From positions 1-64,000 of the forward strand of contig JADDOH010011037.1 of NCBI GenBank assembly GCA_016648135.1: a stretch of DNA of 64,000 nt, in the 5' to 3' direction. This stretch comes from Agrypnia vestita (lineage: Eukaryota > Arthropoda > Insecta > Trichoptera > Phryganeidae). The notes beneath the pieces were generated by a model. That model was not told where the DNA came from. It was given only the letters and a program-made list of their open reading frames with translations, and searched no databases. Of the stretch, positions 34,760 to 46,200 are shown one piece after another; position 1 is the first letter of the stretch, and each line of letters opens with the position of its first letter. A program made the translations under genes and the position numbers.

Positions 34760-36380
34760 AGTTGACACCAAAATCTTTTTTATAAATATTTTTGAAATTT
34801 TGAATATATAAGCAAAATTTTATTTACAAAGAATAAAAGTGTCGAAAAATTAAAAATAATATATTTAAAGAATTGCTGATGTACAAATTTTGCTCTACAT
34901 GAAATAATTCAATGAAGTATAAACAAAATAAAAGTGTATAAGAGATAACATTTATATAATCTTTTACTGATTTCATAGCTTGTTCACTTTTTTCTTTTTT
35001 GTATAACTTAAATTATTGTTGCTACATTATGTTAATACATAATATATAACTGTAGAAACTTGTAAGATGGTCTCTATACATTTAATAATCATGTGTAATC
35101 TGATTTTTATATTTACTGTTAGTTTCCTATTAATAAAATAAAATAAAACACTATTTAACATTTTTATGGAACCCAATTTATATGAGAATGAAATAATTTG
35201 GATCGCATCTTAGAAACAATAATGAATCCTCGATACCCTTCATCAGCTAAAACTAGGGGTGGTTGCTGATCTTGAAATATATCTAAGGGCCAACACACCA
35301 TTGATTAAGTAATTGTTCAAGTAAATGCAGGGTCATGGAATATCTATTTTTCCCTGTATTATTCGCTTTCAGGACCCAAATTAGTTCTCTTAAGCGGTCT
35401 GGTAATGGTGTAATTTGCCGCACGGAAAAATCCACCCACCGTATAATAGACCCCAAGTTAGGACGGCCCTACATCCCAGTTTTTTAATGAAAGTTTAAAA
35501 AGATTTTATTTGCGGCCGAGGACGGGCCTTTCTGCCGTTATGTTGAAAGTTTTAATACAAAAGTTACTATATTTTAAACGCCGTTTTACAAGTTAAATAT
35601 TTCGGAGAAAATTCTGTCTTTGAATTTCCCACCCAGGAATAAAATTGATAAAATTATATTCACGTCCAAAACACAAAAGATCCCGGCTGTAAAAGCATTT
35701 GTATAAGTTTTTTCAGGATATACAGCTTTTAAATTACAAAAGAAGCGTAAACGGGCTATGATTTATTTGAAAATGAGTAGCAGTAAAAGTTATTCTACGA
35801 TGGACATTTCAACAATTTACAGGATATAGTTATCGGTGATGTAAGAGCTTGTTTACTCGTAAAATTCTTACCTCAAGAGAATGATAATTTAGTGATCGTT
35901 AACTTTAGGTCGTCGCACGGAGTGGCTAGAAAGCTCCAGTGAGATTGATCGTTAAAATTCTCACAAGGCCAACGGAGACGAAGGGTAGTCAAGTTATTAT
36001 GTCACCCGTATGCTTCTGTAGCTTTATTCCTATCTTTTTCACACGTGCTTATTGCTAGCCCACGTGACTGGAAAGCCTTTTGAATCCAATGCTATATCTC
36101 GATTTTTAGTGTATCGGATTGAATAAAATTAAACTCCGTTCTTTTTCTTTTAGTAACATCGTTTACTAAATTATTTTACTTGATCAAATTTATAAAAATC
36201 AAGTGATATTCGTGAACATAACTACATCTCTAACTTGTTTTAAATAAATAGCATCGATCAGCACGCCTGTGCTGATTCATCTCAAACATACCACGCAACA
36301 CTCACACAATACACATCACGTGCCGACATGAGAAGATACCTCTGGACGGGTGGGCATCATTTCCCAAAGTTTATGTTTAT
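34760..36380. other. No gene seen
   Basis: A CTGATGA-type motif on the minus strand near 35240 lacks its second half. 35390-35530 and 35900-36080 are less AT-rich but not recognisably coding. Confidence 0.4.
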
Positions 36381-36665
36381 GATCATTTTTATACCACCTT
36401 TTTTGCGTGAAAGACGCCTTGAGGGCGCTTTACAGACGTGACATCTTGAAGAAGTGAGTTTTTAGCCTCTTCCTGAAGGATTCTTGATTTTCTATGGATT
36501 GCAACACCGGAAGCACCTGATTCCACATAGCTGGGCCTGCAATACTGAAAGCACGTTCCGCAAACTCGGTGGCACCAGGTCTCCAATGCTACCAGCTTGC
36601 AGATTGCCTCCAATTTAGCTGACCGCAGTGTCAGCCGCCCTCCCGTGATATTGTCCGGGATACAG
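36375..36665 (-). pseudogene. L2/CR1-type LINE 3' end
   Basis: The minus strand gives TEFAERAFSIAGPAMWNQVL followed by ESFRKRLKTHFFK and a stop, the usual closing motif of CR1/L2 reverse transcriptases, then AAGCGCCCTCAAGGCG, typical of L2-like 3' ends. 5'-truncated. Confidence 0.65.
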
Positions 36666-36679
36666 AGATCCATCAAATA

Positions 36680-36870
36680 TTGTTGTGCATTTCTTTGAAG
36701 ACTTTTTTACACCATTAGAGAAGAGTTTGAAATTTATACTTTCCGGCAGGCGAAACCAATGCCAAAGCCAAAACACCCATATATTATGTATATTCTGCCG
36801 TATATGTCTGACCTCTTTGTCCGACGTTTCGAAACCCATTGCGGGATCCATCATCAAGGCTGATGTGATC
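36680..36870 (-). mobile_element. Penelope-like terminal fragment with hammerhead-like core
   Basis: Minus strand: TTGATGA (36857-36851; C3 changed to T), stem II around CCC/GGG, then GAAACGTC (36840-36833). Same family as the foldback pair at 22.8 kb, but single and without its partner. Confidence 0.55.
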
Positions 36871-37039
36871 AGTTTATTATTTTATCATAATCATAAATTG
36901 AACTGAACATAACTCTATATTTCGTCATAAGTTATAAATATTTTATAACTTATAACTTATAAGTATTTTTAAAAAACTCGTTTATTGAGCATTCAAAATA
37001 TGAACGACTATACTCGAGGTCGAGTACTCGAATATATGA

Positions 37040-37340
37040 ATTGATATCTCTAATCACGCTGCTACGATCCATTGAAAATCTTTGCCTTCTCATGTAATAT
37101 TCATTCTCATTCGCCACTTAAGCCTATCCTCATAGGTTATCCTCCATTGATGAATGCTAAATTTTCTGGCCTCTTTCTCAGTATTATACCTTCGTTTTTT
37201 TTTTGAGGTTTTCCCCGTGGGTTACCTTTCTTGGGGTTATTGCCTTGGAGGAGGCATTTTTGGACATGGTCCGGTATAGGGTAGTTGAGTGATCTTCAGT
37301 TTAGCCTTGTTATTTGATTCGTCGTACAAAATTTTCAGTT
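37040..37340 (-). pseudogene. Possible LINE remnant
   Basis: Minus-strand codons around 37150-37100 (WRITYEDRLKWRMRMNI) and a basic proline-rich upstream part resemble the tails of insect LINEs. Weak and frame-broken. Confidence 0.3.
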
Positions 37341-37934
37341 TATGTTTCCACCTGTTTGTCTGTACCTATAGTTAAATAAAATTAATAATCTTTCTCTTTA
37401 TAATTTTTCATCTGTCGTTATTAAAGTACTTGTTTCGTTTGTTGGTAAAATATGTTTACCCGGGAATGTATGCCCTAATACTTATTTATTTTTATAGGGG
37501 ATGAAAATGAAACGATATTCTAAAAGCGATCCTTTCTTAATACTCTCGTGCCTGGGGGGTGGTTATTGTTCGATGCTCATTAGGCATCCGAGCTAAGGGT
37601 GGAGGCCCCATTCATTGTTATTCCTGCATTTGAGAAATTCTTAACGCCCTGGAATGGAAGACGCAAATTTATAGTCTCGGGCGATCAAAGGTACAAAAAT
37701 AAGTTCATAAATTGATAAAGCGTGTAAGTGAAAGACTGAAATAAGTACTATTACTTCTGCATCCGTTATTTCAAATTAAGCTTTATTTTTTTCCATTTTT
37801 CTGCGTCACAATTATTAATATTTTGGCTATATTATTGGACCTTGGATAAAAATACTTGTATTCTAGAATAAGACTAGACATATAAAAATGAAAACACTTT
37901 GTTTTTTAAGTTCTACCTTTCTAATATACTGAGA

Positions 37935-37964
37935 TGCGTTTCACCTTATAAGGGCATTATCAAT
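37935..37964 (-). ncRNA. Hammerhead-like relic
   Basis: Minus strand: TTGATAA, stem II CCTTATAAGG, GAAACGCATC. Two core bases are lost in the first box. Confidence 0.35.
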
Positions 37965-38162
37965 CTAAATATTTTATTTCAACCTTATTCATCACACAAA
38001 AATTTAACAACTTACATTTACATGGAAAGTATTAAAAAAAATACTTCATCATTTTTTTAATTAATTGAGGTTGTTTGTACTTCTGCACGACTCTAAGAAA
38101 CAATTCTGTTCAAACACTAATGTCAAGTAATAAATATAATTTTCAAATGCGGGGTTTCCATT

Positions 38163-38208
38163 CTTATACAATGGTTTAGGGGTTGTAACCTCTAAACCAT
38201 CGTATAAG
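38163..38208. repeat. 22-bp near-perfect hairpin
   Basis: CTTATACAATGGTTTAGGGG and TT, then GT, then the inverse copy: 20 of 22 positions pair and the loop is 2 nt. A miniature palindrome; no coding context. Confidence 0.6.
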
Positions 38209-38214
38209 AGACGT

Positions 38215-39865
38215 TTCTCATATTAAAATAGCTTTTTTTCTGTGAGACTTCTATAATTTATCTTTATTACTTAATCATCCCTCTGGGGAGAAAATCCAGT
38301 GACGGTATTCTTAAAACATATCTACAAATTTAATGTATGAGTTTATCTTACGTATTAAAATATATTACTCCAGCAAAAAAAAAGTTACGTTGTCGAATAA
38401 ATGCTTACAATTCCTAGTTAATGCATTTTTAAATATTACAGGGGTAGGTTTACTTCAGTAAACTTAAACTTAAACTGCGAGTAATAAAATTCTAGAACCC
38501 TTTTTCTAAATTGTATCGAATAGCGAATGATTGTGCAAATTTTATTCCCCACGGATACACTGGAAAGATCGGATTGGTATATTGCTATCGCGCACCCTCT
38601 CGTACAATCTGAGGCTTTTATCGAATCTGTTTTGTATGGATATGCTTTAATGTATTTTTTACTGAACTTAGGGGAGGGTTTCCTAGAGTGAAACATATTA
38701 TTCATAAATGAAAAACAAACATAAATATTAAGTACATGTAGTATTATCAATTTTTATTTGGTTTTTGCTGAACAAAAAATATATACACAATACGGAAATC
38801 AAGGATAGGTAGAGTAAACTTGAAGAAATGGTCCAATTCAGGCTTCCACACTATCGGCCGTCTCGCGGCCCGCTCTTGATTCGCTCTCGCCCCAGCAAAG
38901 AAGTTGGAGCGAGAACGAACAATGAAGTCATTCACACGTGTGCCCGCTCCAGTCTTTGTGGGGATATTTAAAAAAAATGAAAATCGTTGCAAAATTACGT
39001 AATTATTCAGAAAACTTTAAGAAAAAGTATGAAAATATCAGCTTTGATATTACAACCAGTTAGCCATTCTTTTCACTACTTCCCTCGGCTTATGGCTGGT
39101 ACAAAAATGACCTTCAGGCTGTTTCTCAGTATAAATCTCCATGTTTAGCATGTAAAACACCTTTGCTTCAACATGGGCAAAACATTTGATGCCACACATG
39201 TTTGAACTTTCGGTGCCTATGATATCAATACGGCAATAACTGCATAGAAGAATTGTGAGACTCCAAACTCAGGTTAAGAAAGGAAACTAACAGGAGGGAT
39301 AGAATCCTACCCTTCCTACTAGGAACCTAAAAATCTGTCTGTCAAGCTGGTAGCGCCCGTTTCTAATCTCGATTTCCAATTGTTACGTGTTACGAGTGTT
39401 GTTAATTTTCTGATGCTGTGGTGTTTATTTAATGCTCCAAAGGATGTACTTCAGAAAAGTGAAAATTTTCACCGCCTGATTCTTAATACTCAAAGGTAAA
39501 GTTATGAAGTAATGATATTCTTATTTTTTAAACAAAACGGCAAAGCTTCTAAAAATATACAAAATGTTCACCTCTTTTTCTTTCGTTCAGTGAAGGAGAA
39601 ATCTTTTATTGCCGCGCGAAGAAAAACGTATTCCATTTCAACTTTAATAATGAAAATTATTTTTTACCTTTAATCTACTGGCGTCATTGTTTGCTTAATT
39701 GTCAAAGGCAATTAACAATGGCAGTTCCTTCATATTTGAAAATCCCTCGCCACAAGGTTATTCGAAATTCATTTACGTATCTAAAGTGTTTTTTTTATGA
39801 CTGAATGTATACGGTGATATTTATTATACCTGTATATTTATATTTTACACTTCAATGTATATTTA
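38215..39865. other. No recognisable gene
   Basis: 38840-38960 is GC-richer, with a 104/81-codon pair of minus-strand frames lacking any family signature. 39060-39380 has balanced composition but no assignable ORF. Confidence 0.4.
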
Positions 39866-39872
39866 AATGCAT

Positions 39873-40367
39873 ACTAGCTGTGCCCGCGCGGCTTCGCACG
39901 CGTAGATTTTTAGTGCACTGTTTGGATCGTCATAGAACTTTCGCGAACCTTCTAGAACATTCTCCTTCCAGAATTTTCAGGAAAATTATCGAATGTACAG
40001 GAACCTTCTAGACAGACCGACACATTCCGCCACTCAGTTTAGAACCTTATAGAACTTTCGGGAATTTTATAGAACCTTCTCCTTCCAAAACTTTCTAGAG
40101 CAGGTTTTTCCGGAACCTTCTAGATTCACCGACACAGTCGGCGCGCCTATTTTTAAACAATCTGAAGCATTTGCGCCTTTCCCGTAGAAAGCACATTTTC
40201 GTCACCCACTCCCACCCACGCTCAGCCACCCCCACCAAACTCGCATACTTTCGATGTGACACCAAGGGCTATCCACCACCATAACCCCCGGTGGGTGTTT
40301 GTAGCTGATTGTGGAGAAAACTTGGCGGGTAGGGAAGCACGGGTTTCTTTTTATATATATATATATT
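39873..40367 (+). repeat. HSE-rich SINE-like repeat, copy C (best preserved)
   Basis: Starts ACTAGCTGTGCCCGCGCGGC and ends in a TATATATATATA tract. It holds the most regular GAA/TTC arrays of the four copies. Confidence 0.8.
39935..40127 (+). promoter_or_regulatory. Dense heat-shock-element arrays in copy C
   Basis: Array 1: GAA 39935, TTC 39940, GAA 39945, TTC 39950, GAA 39955, TTC 39960, six perfect units with no spacing error. Array 2: TTC 39966, GAA 39971, TTC 39976, GAA 39981, four perfect units. Array 3: 40042-40079, eight 5-bp steps of which six are perfect. Further pairs at 40001-40008 and 40113-40120. Three units suffice for an HSF trimer in known promoters. Confidence 0.65.
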
Positions 40368-40849
40368 GATTGATTATAATATGTATGTTTATACATATTA
40401 TTTTTGAAGATTTCTCGAAACAAACTAGTAATGGTGGTCTCCCGGGATGAGGCACGGATACCCAACCAAATAATCATTTGCTTTATTAAATGTATTATAA
40501 TCCTGTGGATGCAATTTTGAGATTCTGTGTCTGTCGTCGTTGTTTCATTGGTTTAATTTTCTCAACTGCCAACATAAAGTTTCGGCCATTTGCACATTTT
40601 TCGATTTTGAATACATTGAAAATTTAAGATATTGGTCGTATTTTTTATGCCATAGAATAAATAAATATTTTAGAGGTTTTAGTGTGCACATTTTTTAATC
40701 AGTCTATACGCCCCTCCATTTTACCTCCTGTTAATAATGGTACCTTTGTCACGTGCATTTAAGAAAATTAATATAAAGCAAACAAAAATATTCAAGTCCC
40801 GATTTTAATATTGCCATCATGAATAATTCAGGCTTTGTCAAATAAACAG

Positions 40850-40881
40850 ATTTTTCTGGCGGAGTAGCTTGCCTTCATCAG
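40850..40881 (-). ncRNA. Hammerhead-like relic
   Basis: Minus strand: intact CTGATGA, GGC/GCC stem II with a long loop, then AGAAAAATC. The flank resembles 10.9 kb. Confidence 0.35.
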
Positions 40882-40884
40882 CAT

Positions 40885-41360
40885 TAAATGAAATGATGTG
40901 TTGTCGTATTTGAGAGCGGTTAATGTGATTTTTACGCCTTGATTTTTATTTAAAAAACGTATTTTAGAGCCTTTGACATTTGCACTCCATCTTTATTATT
41001 TTCTCGAAAGGTAAACACAAAGTAAAACATCAAATTAGGTTGGAATATTTGCCAAATTGTGTTTGAATCCCGTGTTCTAAAGTAAAACAGGTTTGACAGG
41101 ATGATTTCTGATTTCATCCCACCTCATACTGTCTCTTCCAGGCTTGCCTCAATCAATTATTAATTTAGATATGCGGAAATTACCATTCTTCGAGTGATAG
41201 CTGTCGGAAAAAAACAAACGACATGTTTTGCTTTATATTTTAACTTAACTTGTGATGTCCGTAATACATTTACTTATTTAAGGAATATTTAAAACTAACC
41301 ATACACCCGTGAAAATCATGGAATTAAAGTATGTAAAGCCAACATAATTTATTCTCAAAA
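40885..41360. other. No gene seen
   Basis: No coding or repeat structure recognised. Confidence 0.5.
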
Positions 41361-41368
41361 TAATTCAT

Positions 41369-41531
41369 AGATGGCGCTAAAAAGGCTATATATTGATTGA
41401 TAGCTAAGAAATTAGTTTTAAAGTTTGCTCAGAGATGGCGCCAGCCATAGTTGCAAACCCACACACGAACGGTGGTTGTCATTATATCAAGTACCCCAAG
41501 GGTTAAACCTAATTATATTAAGAGATGGCGC
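41369..41531 (+). promoter_or_regulatory. Three same-strand CTCF-like core motifs
   Basis: AGATGGCGC at 41369-41377, 41433-41441 and 41523-41531, all on the plus strand within 163 bp. This 9-mer is the central part of the CTCF binding consensus shared by flies and vertebrates. The first site also has the preceding pyrimidine. The location, downstream of the esterase pair, suits a domain boundary, but a repeat-borne motif is equally possible. Confidence 0.4.
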
Positions 41532-41593
41532 CACTTTTGCTGGTAAAATATTAATTTAACATAACTAAAAAAAAATACTACAGAACACAAATG

Positions 41594-41960
41594 CTTTGGC
41601 ATGTTCTGCGCTGATGTGAACACAATACAAACACAGATATCGTATATAAATCTTTATTGATCTTGAGCCTTTGGCCTTCGCTAGCTAGCTTACAAAGCGT
41701 AACTCATAGTGGATCTAGTCTGGGGACCCAGTAGAAGAAATTTTAGTTACTCCAGTAGCGACGAGAGGCCAGCAACCCACGGAGGACCTGGTCTGGGGAC
41801 CCAGAAGCGGAATCCGGGGCTGGTCGCGATACTGCAAGGCGCCCTCCTAGGTGGTTGCCCAGCTTGTCCGAGAATTACTCATTTGTAACCACGCCCAATA
41901 GCTCAAGCGGATAGAACGCCGTCCGTTCGAGTCCGTTATAAGTATTATTTATTTATTTAT
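41594..41960. repeat. GC-rich repeat-like segment with a tRNA-like head
   Basis: TCTGGGGACCCAG occurs twice (about 41729 and 41793). TAGCTCAAGCGG (A box) and GTTCGAGTCC (B box) at 41899-41934 are spaced too closely for a tRNA and are followed by an ATTT-rich tail, as in SINEs. On the minus strand an AATAAAG and a TGTTC ... GAACA pair hint at an LTR end. Class uncertain. Confidence 0.35.
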
Positions 41961-42065
41961 ACATAATTAGATAAAAAGCCTGTCAAATGTCGAACGTAGG
42001 AGGGGTAAATTAATGGTTATCTTAGCTAAGCTCTTACAATGTGTAGAATATAAAGTATATTTTTG

Positions 42066-42230
42066 ACGGGCCATGGAGAAGCGATAGTAGCTTTATTGGT
42101 TAGTTGCCTCGTTGCCGTCCGCGCGTTTGAGATTCGTTTCTGTCTCCAGCCGTGTAATTATTTTTTTTAGTTCTAAATTCCAGACAGAGGGGTAACGAAG
42201 TTACTATATTTAGATTATTAAAAAGCTTTT
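42066..42230 (+). repeat. tRNA-derived SINE, family 2, copy 1
   Basis: GGAGAAGCGATAGTAGCTTT with TATTGGTTAG (A-box-like), a B-box-like GTTTGAGATTC, GTCTCCAGCC, and a tail block GGTAACGAAGTTAC. The same order occurs at 56042-56260. Confidence 0.5.
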
Positions 42231-42364
42231 ATAGTGTACGTGGGTAGTTCTGACGTTGTCTATTTATATGTAGGTATGTTAATACTGTATTGAAAGCTTA
42301 TTAAACAAAGGTATGTTCGCTCCACTGCATGTAATAAGTATATGTATAGACAATTAAGTAATAG

Positions 42365-42422
42365 GTATATATATATATAATAATAAGTAAGTATTACGTT
42401 TAGTTTAGTTTAGTTTAGTTCA
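42365..42422 (+). repeat. Simple repeats (TA)n, (TAA)n and (TTTAG)n
   Basis: ATATATATATATAATAATAA followed by four or five TTTAG units. The unit differs from the insect telomere repeat TTAGG. Confidence 0.8.
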
Positions 42423-43245
42423 GATTCTTATAGGTCACCTTCTATCAGAATGACTGACCATTTTAAACGCTCACAAGCATCCCTTAATGGTTAAACAATT
42501 AAATGACATTTTTGATAATTATTTACATTCGTACAAGTTATGTTTTCTGACATTTTTTGAACTCCTTTCTTGCATTCACCTGTTTTTGTATACTCCCTTA
42601 ACGACTCGAAAACACTTAACGGCCCTGCGTAACGGAACACTTTAATACAATATTATGTTTTCTAAGGGCTCGCAGAAATAAAATAAACTTGCTATTCGCT
42701 CTTTATGACCCCAAAATACACACAGATCGTCGAATTCTCCCCGAAGCGGCGTGCTGGGAAAATTTACAACCGCATCTGACAGATATGTGTGTTTACTCGT
42801 TCGAAAAAGTTTAAGTTAAACTGAAAAAAACAACCTTTTTAATTCAAAGAGAGAACATCTTTACTGGAACCGTATATACAATTTATTTCCTCACTCTCGA
42901 TTCATTAGTACAACTGGTCCAGCCACAGCTTTGCTTGCGAGTGTTGCGCTATTGTCTCTGCGTCTGGTCGCTTTCAGAAAAAATATCCGGATAAATGAAT
43001 CGATTAGTTTTAAAATCATTCTCATTGAGAACAACGTTTAGAAGAAATTTGTAATGTACAATGTTGAATGAATTATTTGTGACAAAAAAATAAAATATAT
43101 ACAACTCCAAGAAATCTGAACTATAAAGGAAGTAAGAGGTAGGAGAAATCTATACTATTTTTTCAATAATTTTATAAGTAAGTACATAAGTAAGTAAGAA
43201 CATGTAATCATTCGTTGAATATTTTGCTTTACAAGAAAAAATGTC

Positions 43246-46200
43246 CTACATATTGTAAATATTTTTCCAAAATTGTACCCTTTCTGCAAAAGGATCATTT
43301 ATCATTTTTAGCTCTTTATCAATATTGAGACAATAAACTTTTTTATGTTTTAAAGGTTTCCAAATAGTCGGTAAAATATCTGATTTTACAGGAGTAGGAT
43401 CCCTGAAAAATAAATATTAAGCTGTTAATACAAAATAATTTGTTAATTTTAATATTTGTTCTTAATAACCGTGTTATCTACTTACGCATTTTTGGCAAAA
43501 TTTGTCCACATTTCTACCATTCGTTTTGTAACTAGTGTATCATTTTCTGTTGGAGGTATTTGGTCTATTCCTTGAAGACTTATGTTAAAAAGGTAACCAA
43601 GTTCATCAGTATGGGCCGCACCAGTGTAATTAAAACCAGTCAAAAATTTTAATAAATTCCTGGATCCACTGTACGTGAACTCATAGTAGTAAACGGTGGA
43701 AGATTGCTCCGCATATGTTGACAACGTTCCAGCAACATCTTTTACAAATAAAAAGTCTGAATATAATTTTTTCAAACCATCCCCTATATTATCAGTTGTC
43801 GGGAAGTAGAATTGTTGTATTTTTGTTACAATTTCGTCGACTCCATTTACGCCGTATTTCGCGATAAGTTCGTCCGGCACGAACCTTGTTAAGTCTGGAA
43901 CATAGTTATTATTTACTGCATCACTGTCAGCTGGAATCTGAAAACCTGTGGTCCTGTATATCAGACCTTCTACAGTGAGTAGACCACCTAGCAGCGGCAT
44001 CTTTTGGAAATCGCCCGATCTTAATACCTCCTGTGGTGTGCGGGTTATGAAGGCTTCAGTGTTTGGAAATTTCTTTTCGGTAGTTGGAGCGAATGTCAAC
44101 TGAATGCTGCCGACGAAACTTGGAGATATGGCTGCGAACGCCAAATCCTTGTTTGGTACAGTTCTCAAAAATGCGAGTACATCATCGCTGCTGTTTGTGG
44201 TGAATCCTAATTGCTCGGCTAGCTTAAAAGGAACACGTTCTGGATGTTTTTGCAAAGCCCATAAGCAAGTGGCAGCTCCTGATTGTATTATCGCCCTATT
44301 AAACAATCCTCGCGACATGGGGGACAGCATTTGATAGTGAACGGATGCTGCCCCTGCGCTTTCTCCAAAAATAGTAATATTGTCTTCATCTCCGTTAAAA
44401 CTCCGAATATTTTCTTTGACCCATTTTAAAGCTAAAGATTGGTCTTTCAGTCCAGCATTTCCAGGAACTTCCTGAGAATTCAAGGTAAGAAAACCGAAAA
44501 CTCCGAGTCTGTAGTTAAGCGTGACAACGATGACATTTTTTTCTACCAGATAATCCGGGCCATATAATTCGGGACTTCCGTCTCCCACAATGAACCCGCC
44601 ACCGTGGATCCAGACCATCACCGGAAATCTTCGATTATTTACGGCAGTTTTCGGTACATACACATTCAGGAAGAGGCAGTCTTCTTGTCCGTAGTACTTA
44701 TTTGTAAATAATGGGTCAAATTGAGTACAGGCACTGCCAACTTCTGTTGCATTCAGAATCCCTTTCCATTTTCCAGCTGGTCGCGGATCCTGAATTGGTA
44801 AATGGAAAAACATTAGAAAAATGTTCCCTTTCTCTAAACAATTATTATTTAATACTTCTACTACGTACCCGAAATCGTCGTTCCCCAATGGGTGGCCTAG
44901 CATAAGGAATTCCTTGAAAACTTTTATATTCAAAACCTGTTTTGGTGACCTTTAACCATCCTTCGAGTACACCTTGAGAGACCCTTATCCTAGGAATTAC
45001 CCTTTCCATGTGTTGGCATCTGAAAAGATAAAAAAAAAACATCCATTATCTTTTCATAGAACGTTGAAAATTTTTCGTTCCATCGTACAGGTAAATTATA
45101 TATGAGTAGGTACCTATTCAAAAAGTATACGAAAGATTCATTCTTTAAAAAAGATTTGTATAAGTAACAATTAGTATTGCTAACAAATATTTAATTTAAA
45201 TCTTCGTCTTATTAGATTTTTTAGTTTCCTTTATTCTTATGCTTATTAAATAAACCTAATATTTGTATAAATCAGCGTTGTGTACTTTTCGAAATTAAAC
45301 CTGTCTTGCGCATGAGCGTTACATTGCAATCATATATAATTGTTCTGTTGTTATAATTCTGGAGTTTGTTTGCTATTCAATGAAGATTGAGAAGATCCAC
45401 AGAGTAGCGAGGAAGAGATTAAAAATTAGCGAAAATTACCATTGAAGAAATTTTGTGCGCTATAAACATTGGAAAATTAGTTGGAACAGATAATGAATCA
45501 ATATACATATATAAAAAAAACAGTGTTTCCGCCAAGTTTTCTCCACAACCAGCCACAACCACCCGCCGGTGGTTATGGTGGTGGACAGCCCTTGGTGTCA
45601 CATCGAAAATATGCGAGTTTGGTGGGGGTGGCTGTGCGTGGGTGGGAGTGGACGACGAAAATGTGATTTCTAGCACATTGTTTTGTTATGGGAAGGCAGA
45701 AAATGCTTCAGATTGTTTCAAAATAAGCGCGCCGACTATGTCAGTGAGTCTAGAAGGTTTCGGAAAAACCTACTCTAGAAAGTTCTAGAAGGGGAAGATT
45801 CTAGAAAATTCCCGAAAGTTCTATAAGTTTCTTAACTGAGTGGCAGAATGTGTCGGTGTGTCTAGAAGGTTCCTGTAGATTCGAAAAATTTCTTTAAAGT
45901 TCTGGAAGGAGGATGTTCTAGAAGATTCGCGAAAGTGTTATGACGATCCAAACAGTGTACTAAAAATCTACGCGTGCGAAGCCGCGCGGGCACAGCTAAT
46001 GTTTATATATTTTGGTGGTGTGCTCAAAATATCGTGCTGTGATAATGTATTTAAAGCCATTGTCAATTTATATGTATAATAAATGAGTTAATTTTTTCTA
46101 AAAATTTTTCCTAGTTGTTGATAGTTAAAGTTAATAGTTGATGTTAAATACTTTGTAGTATAATAATTAGTTCCGAGAAAAATTTTAATGTGTATTTTTT

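Noticed and set aside
35225..35275. CTGATGA on the minus strand
   Set aside because: No matching GAAA box at a usable distance, so not called a ribozyme.
41895..41935. tRNA-like A and B boxes
   Set aside because: Only about 35 bp from A to B box, too short for a tRNA; followed by a SINE-like tail.
42380..42422. Interstitial telomere repeat
   Set aside because: The unit is TTTAG, not TTAGG, and only four or five copies; a simple repeat.
43482..44933. Esterase as a single 483-residue ORF
   Set aside because: The first 48 codons are intron read-through. Splice sites, phase and the duplicate gene support the four-exon model instead.
45453..45788. 111-codon ORF rich in Trp and Gly
   Set aside because: It lies within the SINE-like repeat copy D and has counterparts in every copy, both strands; composition effect.
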